A DNA stretch of 64,000 nucleotides from Quadrisphaera granulorum (lineage in GTDB: Bacteria; Actinomycetota; Actinomycetes; Actinomycetales; Quadrisphaeraceae). The stretch covers positions 62,001 to 126,000 of the forward strand of contig NZ_QGDQ01000001.1 in assembly GCF_003149145.1 (NCBI RefSeq), written 5' to 3'. A program made the position numbers and the translations under genes. Below, piece by piece: positions 58,895-64,000 of the stretch (positions within the stretch are counted from its first letter, which is position 1; each line of letters opens with the position of its first letter). Under the pieces are notes generated by a model, which searched no databases, was not told where the DNA came from, and saw only the letters and a program-made list of their open reading frames with translations.

Positions 58895-59566
58895 GTGAGC
58901 CGCTTCACCCGCCCCAGCACCACCAGACGCATCGCGAGCAACGGTCGATCCTGTACTTCCGGGCGGGTACGGCTCGGCATCGGCGCGGCGATCACGGTGT
59001 GCGCGGTGCTGCTGTCGGCCGGGTGCAGCGGAGCGTCGGAACCCACGGCACCTGCTGGCGCGTCACCCGCGAGTGCCACAGCGGGCCCGGGCGCAGCAGC
59101 CTCGGCAGATGCCGCCAGCGGCGCACCGACGGCCAGCGCCGGTGCCAGTGCTACTTCCGCGCCCTCGGGGCGCACGGTGACATCCCTGACCACCTTCATC
59201 CTGCCGGAGCGCAACATCACCTGCTCCATGGTGCCCGTCGAGGGCGCTGGCCCCTACGTCCGTTGTGACCTGGCCAGCACCCAGTGGCGCGACGAGCCCC
59301 CGCTCGACGCCGGCTGCCCGAGCACCGTGGGGAGCGGTCAGGATGGTCGGGGGAGCGTCGGCCTTGGCGACGGTCCGGCGCAGCGGCTATGCCTGATCTC
59401 CGGCGGCCCGTTGGACGGTGCCGGGGCCGAGGTGTTGCAGTACGGGCAGTCGATCACGTTCGCGCCGATCACCTGCACGAGTAGTCAGACCTTGGGTGTG
59501 ACGTGCACGAACGCGGCCACTCAACACGGGTTCACGGCGCGCAGGGCGGACCTCAAGACGTCCTGA
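58895..59566 (+). CDS. Lipoprotein with DUF6636-like domain
   Basis: The 223-residue protein has a signal peptide with lipobox VLLSAGC (Cys44), an Ala/Ser/Thr/Pro-rich linker (about 46-90) and a Cys-rich globular domain. The domain pattern is RNITCSMV, YVRCDLAS, LDAGCPS, RLCLISGG, ITCTSS, GVTCTNA and HGFTARRADLKTS, which resembles DUF6636. The six domain cysteines could form three disulfides. The function is unknown. It lies between the LysM gene and uppS. Confidence 0.75.
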   Translation: MSRFTRPSTTRRIASNGRSCTSGRVRLGIGAAITVCAVLLSAGCSGASEPTAPAGASPASATAGPGAAASADAASGAPTASAGASATSAPSGRTVTSLTTFILPERNITCSMVPVEGAGPYVRCDLASTQWRDEPPLDAGCPSTVGSGQDGRGSVGLGDGPAQRLCLISGGPLDGAGAEVLQYGQSITFAPITCTSSQTLGVTCTNAATQHGFTARRADLKTS

Positions 59567-59650
59567 GGTCCCTCTTGGTGGCGCGCGGGTGCACGCGTCG
59601 GAGTCGCGCGGCACACCCTAGGCTCATCAGCAGTCGTGGAGGAGGCGGTC

Positions 59651-60505
59651 GTGGTCGCAGCGGACGACGGGGCGCGCACGCGCGCGCTCCTTCAGGTGCA
59701 ACGCGCCAGGCGCTGGGTGGCCCCTCGCCTGAGGAGCATGCGCGCACCGCTGCGCGTCGTGCTGGAACGGGGTTACGAGCGCCGGCTGGTCACCTCCGTC
59801 GACCCGGCCCGTGCTCCGCGCCACGTCGCGGTCATCCTCGACGGGAACCGTCGTTGGGCACGTGAGGCGGGCTTCGAGCCGCGTTCCGGGCATCAGGCCG
59901 GTGCGGACAAGGTGCTCGAGCTCACGGAATGGTGCGAGCAGGTCGGCGTCGAGGTGGTGACGCTGTGGATGCTCTCCACCGACAACCTCACGCGCCCGGC
60001 CGCGGAGCTCGGCCCTCTGCTGGCCATCATCGAAGACACGGTCGACAGGTTGGCCCGCGACGGGCGGTGGCGGGTCCACCCCGTGGGTGCCCTTGACCTG
60101 CTGCCGGCGAGCACGCGCGGCGCCCTCGAAGACGCCGCCAAGCAGACGGCGTCGCACACCGGTCTGCACATCAACGTGGCCGTGGGGTACGGAGGCCGCC
60201 GCGAGATTGCCGACGCCGTCCGCTCGCTGCTGGCCGAGCACGCCGCCCGTGGAACGTCGCTGGAGGAGCTCGTGGAGGTGCTGGACGTCGAGCACATCGC
60301 CGAGCACCTCTACACCGCGGGCCAACCCGACCCGGACCTCGTCATCCGCACCTCGGGGGAGCAGCGACTGTCGGGCTTCCTGCTGTGGCAGAGCGCGCAC
60401 AGCGAGTTCTACTTCTGCGAGGCCTACTGGCCCGACTTCCGGAGGGTCGACTTCCTGCGGGCCCTGCGGTCTTATGCCGAGCGCGAGCGTCGCTACGGAG
60501 GGTGA
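59651..60505 (+). CDS. uppS: cis-prenyltransferase (UppS family)
   Basis: The 284-residue enzyme has VAVILDGNRRWAREAG with the catalytic Asp near 64 and TLWMLSTDNLTRP. NVAVGYGGRREIADAV and the C-terminal RTSGEQRLSGFLLWQSAHSEFYFCEAYWPDF are the diagnostic motifs of cis-prenyl diphosphate synthases. It makes a Z-prenyl diphosphate; short-chain (Z-FPP) and long-chain (decaprenyl) enzymes cannot be separated reliably here. I prefer GTG 59651, five bases after GGAGGAGG; GTG 59636 overlaps that site. A 50-residue N-terminal extension precedes the conserved domain, as in actinobacterial homologues. Confidence 0.92.
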   Translation: MVAADDGARTRALLQVQRARRWVAPRLRSMRAPLRVVLERGYERRLVTSVDPARAPRHVAVILDGNRRWAREAGFEPRSGHQAGADKVLELTEWCEQVGVEVVTLWMLSTDNLTRPAAELGPLLAIIEDTVDRLARDGRWRVHPVGALDLLPASTRGALEDAAKQTASHTGLHINVAVGYGGRREIADAVRSLLAEHAARGTSLEELVEVLDVEHIAEHLYTAGQPDPDLVIRTSGEQRLSGFLLWQSAHSEFYFCEAYWPDFRRVDFLRALRSYAERERRYGG

Positions 60506-60599
60506 GGGGCGGTGGCGGAGGGCTGCTCGGGTGAGCCCCCATCCGCTCGACGAGTGAGTGTTCCTGTCAGTCCTCCCACGGGACGTCGGCGTTCGGGGT

Positions 60600-60605
60600 T
60601 AGCGT
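60600..60605 (+). promoter_or_regulatory. -10 hexamer of the phoH-like gene
   Basis: TAGCGT, seven bases before GTG 60613; the hexamer and spacing are identical to those at 53545 and 46313. Confidence 0.5.
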
Positions 60606-60612
60606 CGGTCTC

Positions 60613-61953
60613 GTGAGCGACGCCTCGGCCGTTGTCCCGTCCGTCTCATCGCCGGGTTCCCCGGATGTGCGGACCTTCGTGCTCGACACTTCGGTGCTGC
60701 TCTCGGATCCGCGGGCGCTGCTGCGCTTCGCCGAACACGAAGTCGTGCTGCCGGTGGTCGTCATCACCGAGCTGGAGGCCAAGCGCCACCACGCCGAGCT
60801 GGGCTACTTCGCCCGGGCGGCCCTGCGCCTCCTGGACGATCTGCGCATCCGCCACGGCCGCCTGGACGCCCCCGTCCCGGTCGGCGAGGTGGGCGGCACG
60901 CTCGTGGTCGAGCTCAACCACACCGACCCGGCGGGCCTGCCCGATGGTTTCCACCTCGGTGACGCCGACACGCGCATCCTCGCCGTAGCGGCCAACCTGG
61001 CTCACGAGGGTCGTCGAGTCACGGTGGTCAGCAAGGACCTGCCGATGCGCGTCAAGGCCTCCGCAGTGGGCCTGGCGGCCGAGGAGTACGTGGCCACCGG
61101 CCCCGTCGACACCGGCTGGACCGGCGTCGTCGAGCTCGACGTGAGCACGGAGGAGGTGCAGGACCTCTACGACGCCGGCTCCCTCGACCTCGAGAGCGCC
61201 CGCGAGCTTCCCTGCCACACCGGCCTGGTGCTGCTGTCCAGCCGCGGCTCGGCGCTCGGCAGGGTCGGAGCTGACAAGCAGGTCCGGCTGGTCAAGGGAG
61301 ACCGCGAAGTCTTCGGCGTTCACGGTCGCAGTGCGGAGCAGCGCATCGCCGTCGACCTGCTGCTGGACCCCTCCATCGGCATCGTCTCCCTCGGGGGCCG
61401 GGCGGGCACCGGCAAGTCGGCGCTCGCCCTGTGCGCCGGGCTGGAAGCGGTCATGGAACGCCGCCAGCACCGCAAGGTCATGGTCTTCCGCCCGCTGTAC
61501 GCCGTCGGCGGTCAGGAGCTCGGCTACCTGCCGGGCTCGGAGGCCGAGAAGATGAACCCCTGGGCCCAGGCCGTCTTCGACACCCTCGGGGCGCTCGTCA
61601 GCCCCGCCGTGGTCGAAGAGGTCATGGCCCGCGGCCTGCTCGAGGTGCTGCCCCTGACGCACATCCGCGGTCGCAGCCTTCACGACGCCTTCGTCGTCGT
61701 CGACGAGGCCCAGTCCCTCGAGCGCAACGTGCTCCTCACGGTGCTGTCGCGCATCGGACAGAACTCCCGGGTGGTGCTCACGCACGACGTCGCCCAGCGT
61801 GACAACCTCCGCGTGGGCCGCCACGATGGCGTCGCTGCCGTCATCGAGGCCTTCAAGGGGCACCCGCTGTTCGCGCACGTGACGCTGACCCGCTCGGAGC
61901 GCTCGCCCGTGGCGGCGCTGGTCACCGAGATGATGGACGGCCTCGACATCTGA
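60613..61953 (+). CDS. PIN-PhoH fusion protein (PhoH2 type)
   Basis: The 446-residue protein joins a PIN ribonuclease domain (about 16-150: [45 protein letters not shown]) to a PhoH ATPase domain (about 220-446). The ATPase has Walker [17 protein letters not shown] near 262 and Walker [13 protein letters not shown]. PhoH2 proteins are ATP-dependent RNA helicase/ribonucleases studied in mycobacteria. The PIN acidic residues appear intact. The start is leaderless GTG 60613. A terminator follows at 61974. No separate antitoxin-like PhoAT gene is seen upstream. Confidence 0.92.
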   Translation: MSDASAVVPSVSSPGSPDVRTFVLDTSVLLSDPRALLRFAEHEVVLPVVVITELEAKRHHAELGYFARAALRLLDDLRIRHGRLDAPVPVGEVGGTLVVELNHTDPAGLPDGFHLGDADTRILAVAANLAHEGRRVTVVSKDLPMRVKASAVGLAAEEYVATGPVDTGWTGVVELDVSTEEVQDLYDAGSLDLESARELPCHTGLVLLSSRGSALGRVGADKQVRLVKGDREVFGVHGRSAEQRIAVDLLLDPSIGIVSLGGRAGTGKSALALCAGLEAVMERRQHRKVMVFRPLYAVGGQELGYLPGSEAEKMNPWAQAVFDTLGALVSPAVVEEVMARGLLEVLPLTHIRGRSLHDAFVVVDEAQSLERNVLLTVLSRIGQNSRVVLTHDVAQRDNLRVGRHDGVAAVIEAFKGHPLFAHVTLTRSERSPVAALVTEMMDGLDI

Positions 61954-61973
61954 GCAGTTCGTGAGCCGCGCTT

Positions 61974-62005
61974 GAGTCGCCCCGGGCACCGTTCCGGGGC
62001 GACTC
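61974..62005 (+). terminator. Terminator after the phoH-like gene
   Basis: GAGTCGCCCCGG (61974-61985) pairs perfectly with 61994-62005 around an 8-nt loop, 20 bases after the stop. Confidence 0.82.
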
Positions 62006-62324
62006 GGGGGCGGCTGCAGGACGCAGTACCTCCGGTCGCGAATGATCACTCACGGTGATCAAGGTCGCCCAGATGGCCCCCTTGCTCGTGACCGTTCTCA
62101 CGTTGACCTGGGCTGCGATGGTTGAACCTGGACAGACCGGACGCCGGGATGGCACTGTCGGTGACCGACAGCGCTCCGGGCCCGCCGGTGGTGCCCGCCT
62201 GCCGCGTCGCGGTGGCGCCCTCCGGGCCCACTCGCACCAGACCCGCCTTCCCCCGGGTCCTCGCGGACCACCCGGGGCTCCGTGCTGCGCGCCCACGCGG
62301 GTGCGCTGGTCTGGAAGGCCCTGA
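62006..62324 (+). promoter_or_regulatory. Long upstream region of the secreted lytic enzyme gene
   Basis: This 319-base stretch has no credible gene. It contains TGATCAC-TCACG-GTGATCA (62043-62061), a perfect 17-bp palindrome CTGTCGGTGACCGACAG (62155-62171) and several GC-rich inverted segments. Genes for wall hydrolases in actinobacteria often have regulated long leaders. I looked for the conserved blocks of the c-di-AMP (ydaO) riboswitch and do not see them. A promoter position cannot be assigned. Confidence 0.4.
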
Positions 62325-63179
62325 GTGCTCCGTCCGTCACCCCGTCGACGTCCATCCCGCGGACCGGTGCGCACCGCCACCGGCTTGCTGGCCGCAGGCG
62401 CCGTGGTGCTGACGGCATCGGGTGCGTCCCTCCTCACGCCGACGGGGACGACCTCCGAGGCGGGTCCGACCACGCATGAGCGCGTCGCCGCGGTGTGGCG
62501 CGCCGCTGGCGACGAAGCCCCTCGCGCCGCCGCCGACGCGCAGCTGCTCGGGGAGCTGGCCGGCGAGCGCGGGCAGGGCGCGAGCCGCAGCCTCGACCGT
62601 GCGGCTGCTCCGACAGCTCCTGCGGCCTCAGCCGGCGCGGACTCTGCACCCAGCGCGGCCACTGCGGACGCCGGGGCCGTCGCAGTGTCCGACGATCCCG
62701 TCGCCCAGGCGCAGCAGCGGATCCAGGACCTGCAGGACCAGAAGGTGGCCGACGAGGCCGACACCGAGCTCCACGACGAGGCATCACAGGTCTCGGCGGC
62801 TGAGGCACGCCAGGCGGTGGCCGCAGCCGAGCAGCAGCGGGCCGCCGAAGCGGAGCAGGCGGCTCTGGCGGCCGCCCAGGCCGACCCCCGGTCGGTGGCG
62901 GCCCCGCTGGTCGCCGCCCGCGGGTGGGATGCCGGCCAGTTCCAGTGCCTGGACCGCCTGTGGACCAAGGAGTCCGGGTGGAAGTGGTCCGCGGACAACC
63001 CCTCGTCGAGCGCCTACGGCATCCCGCAGGCCTTGCCCGGGAAGAAGATGGCCTCCCACGGTGAAGGGTGGGTCGACGATCCCCGCGTTCAGATCGCCTG
63101 GGGCCTGGACTACATCGCTGACGTCTACGGCACGCCGTGCCGGGCCTGGGGCCACAGCCAGGCCGTCAATTGGTACTGA
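62325..63179 (+). CDS. Secreted lytic-transglycosylase-like cell-wall enzyme
   Basis: The 284-residue protein has an Arg-rich signal peptide (about 1-38, ATGLLAAGAVVLTASGASLL) and an Ala-rich disordered region. A coiled coil (about 125-180, AQQRIQDLQDQKVADEAD) and a C-terminal lysozyme-fold domain follow. The domain motif FQCLDRLWTKESGWKWSADNPSSSAYGIPQ carries the catalytic Glu near 216. This matches actinobacterial transglycosylase-like / aggregation-promoting-factor C-terminal proteins that cut peptidoglycan. GGAAGG lies six bases before GTG 62325. It may act in growth, division or resuscitation. Confidence 0.85.
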   Translation: MLRPSPRRRPSRGPVRTATGLLAAGAVVLTASGASLLTPTGTTSEAGPTTHERVAAVWRAAGDEAPRAAADAQLLGELAGERGQGASRSLDRAAAPTAPAASAGADSAPSAATADAGAVAVSDDPVAQAQQRIQDLQDQKVADEADTELHDEASQVSAAEARQAVAAAEQQRAAEAEQAALAAAQADPRSVAAPLVAARGWDAGQFQCLDRLWTKESGWKWSADNPSSSAYGIPQALPGKKMASHGEGWVDDPRVQIAWGLDYIADVYGTPCRAWGHSQAVNWY

Positions 63180-63228
63180 TCTGTCGCTGGTGTTGACCGG
63201 TTGCCCGGCTCACACCGCCGGCTGACAC

Positions 63229-63277
63229 GAACGCCCGAGGGCCCCGCAGACCTGGTCTGCGGGGCCCTCGGGCGTTC
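63229..63277. terminator. Bidirectional terminator, 22-bp perfect stem
   Basis: Arms 63229-63250 (GAACGCCCGAGGGCCCCGCA...) and 63256-63277 pair exactly around cctgg, between the convergent lytic-enzyme and fumarase genes. Confidence 0.88.
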
Positions 63278-63293
63278 TCCTGCGCTGGTGAGG

Positions 63294-64000
63294 CTAGGCC
63301 TTTGTGGGCGGGCGGGTCATCGCCATGACGTCGAGGGCCGTGTCGAGCTGAGCCTCGGTGACCTCACCGCGCTCGACGAAGCCCAGGTCGATGACGGCCT
63401 GGCGCACCGTGACGCCCTTGGCCACGGCGTGCTTGGCCACCTTGGCGGCCGCCTCGTAGCCGATGACGCGGTTGAGCGGTGTGACGATCGAGGGCGAGGC
63501 CTCGGCGTAGTGGCGGGCCTGCTCGACGTCGGCCTCGAGCCCGTCGACCACCTTGGTGGCCAGCACCCGGGAGCCGTTGGCGAGCAGTCGCGTGCTCTCC
63601 AGCACGCCGAGCGCCATCACCGGGATCTGCACGTTGAGTTCGAAGGCGCCCGACGCGCCCGCCCAGGCGACGGTCGCGTCGTTGCCGATGACGCGGGCGC
63701 ACACCATGAGCACGGCCTCGTTGATGACCGGGTTGACCTTGCCCGGCATGATCGAGGAGCCCGGCTGGAGGTCGGGGATGCGCAGTTCGCCTAGGCCCGT
63801 GTTGGGGCCGGATCCCATCCACCGCAGGTCGTTGTTGACCTTGGTCAGGCTCACGGCAATGGTCTTCAGCTGACCCGACAGCTCCACCAGGCCGTCACGC
63901 GCGGACTGTGCCTCGAAGTGGTCGCGTGCCTCGGTGAGCGGCAGGCCGGTGTCTTCGGCGAGCAGCTCGATGACGCGCTGCGGGAACCCGGCGGGGGTGT
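63294..64000 (-). CDS. fumC: Class II fumarate hydratase, C-terminal part (runs off window)
   Basis: The frame is open from the window edge to the stop at 63294, giving about 235 C-terminal residues of a protein usually about 460-470 long. It contains the fumarase/aspartase signature [31 protein letters not shown] upstream of it, and the C-terminal [23 protein letters not shown]. It interconverts fumarate and malate in the TCA cycle. The DLRWMGSGP and TPLNRVIGY segments favour FumC over aspartase. The N-terminal half lies beyond position 64000. Confidence 0.93.
   Translation of the reverse strand, partial: TPAGFPQRVIELLAEDTGLPLTEARDHFEAQSARDGLVELSGQLKTIAVSLTKVNNDLRWMGSGPNTGLGELRIPDLQPGSSIMPGKVNPVINEAVLMVCARVIGNDATVAWAGASGAFELNVQIPVMALGVLESTRLLANGSRVLATKVVDGLEADVEQARHYAEASPSIVTPLNRVIGYEAAAKVAKHAVAKGVTVRQAVIDLGFVERGEVTEAQLDTALDVMAMTRPPTKA

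Noticed and set aside
62006-62324. c-di-AMP (ydaO) riboswitch before the lytic enzyme gene
   Set aside because: The conserved blocks of that RNA are not recognisable on either strand.

Overview
The window is a single stretch of very GC-rich chromosomal DNA from an actinobacterium. It has frequent GTG starts and many overlapping start and stop codons (ATGA or GTGA). The gene content is actinobacterial: the order enolase, FtsB/DivIC, DUF501 and Ppx/GppA, a mycothiol S-conjugate amidase (mca), DUF4307, a short-form Sir/CysH sulfur operon and a two-domain PhoH protein. The composition would suit Kineosporiales or a related group, but the sequence alone does not fix the genus. About ten genes lack a Shine-Dalgarno sequence and instead have a TANNNT-like -10 hexamer 6-7 nt before the start codon, which indicates frequent leaderless transcription.

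Layout. 1-11 kb is an exopolysaccharide (EPS) locus: a Wzy-like polymerase, a flippase, a secreted cell-wall-binding GH26 glycanase, a glycosyltransferase with a probable CTG start, a Wzz fused to a decayed tyrosine-kinase domain, a membrane phosphoglycosyltransferase and a sugar-phosphate cupin. 11-14 kb is housekeeping (eno, ftsB/divIC, DUF501). 13.8-21 kb is an unusual module of a divergent soluble histidine kinase facing a tightly overlapping operon of stand-alone receiver, membrane HEAT-repeat protein, processive GT2 and membrane histidine kinase. 21-28.8 kb holds a carotenoid-dehydrogenase-like flavoprotein, ppx, a CPBP-like membrane protein, a PadR/HAAS pair, a type-5 uracil-DNA glycosylase and NDH-2. 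A short-variable-arm tRNA with anticodon TAA follows. 29-33.6 kb is a quinate/shikimate catabolic operon (transporter, dehydrogenase, dehydroshikimate dehydratase) next to an internally deleted LacI regulator. 33.7-36.4 kb has a Bax-inhibitor-1 protein and cystathionine beta-synthase. 36.5-44.6 kb is one sulfur-assimilation supercluster on the minus strand (leader peptide, sir, a zinc ribbon, cysH, cysD, cysN, ssuABC). 44.7-64 kb carries a HerA-like ATPase, a MocR regulator, a small membrane protein, msrA, cystathionine gamma-lyase/synthase, ilvA, an ABC-2 exporter, greA, DUF4307, mca, LysM, lipoprotein, uppS, phoH, a secreted lytic enzyme and the 3' part of fumC.

Functional links. APS made by CysND is reduced directly by a 4Fe-4S CysH and then by Sir to sulfide. 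SsuABC would bring in sulfonates, and CBS plus CGS connect cysteine and methionine. The EPS locus and the two-component/GT2 module are both envelope-polysaccharide systems.

Intergenic palindromes are unusually rich. Two families recur at distant loci: a GTGATCATGGGC-type element and a CGCACTTGCCGCGG-type element. Several convergent gene pairs are separated by long, near-perfect hairpins.
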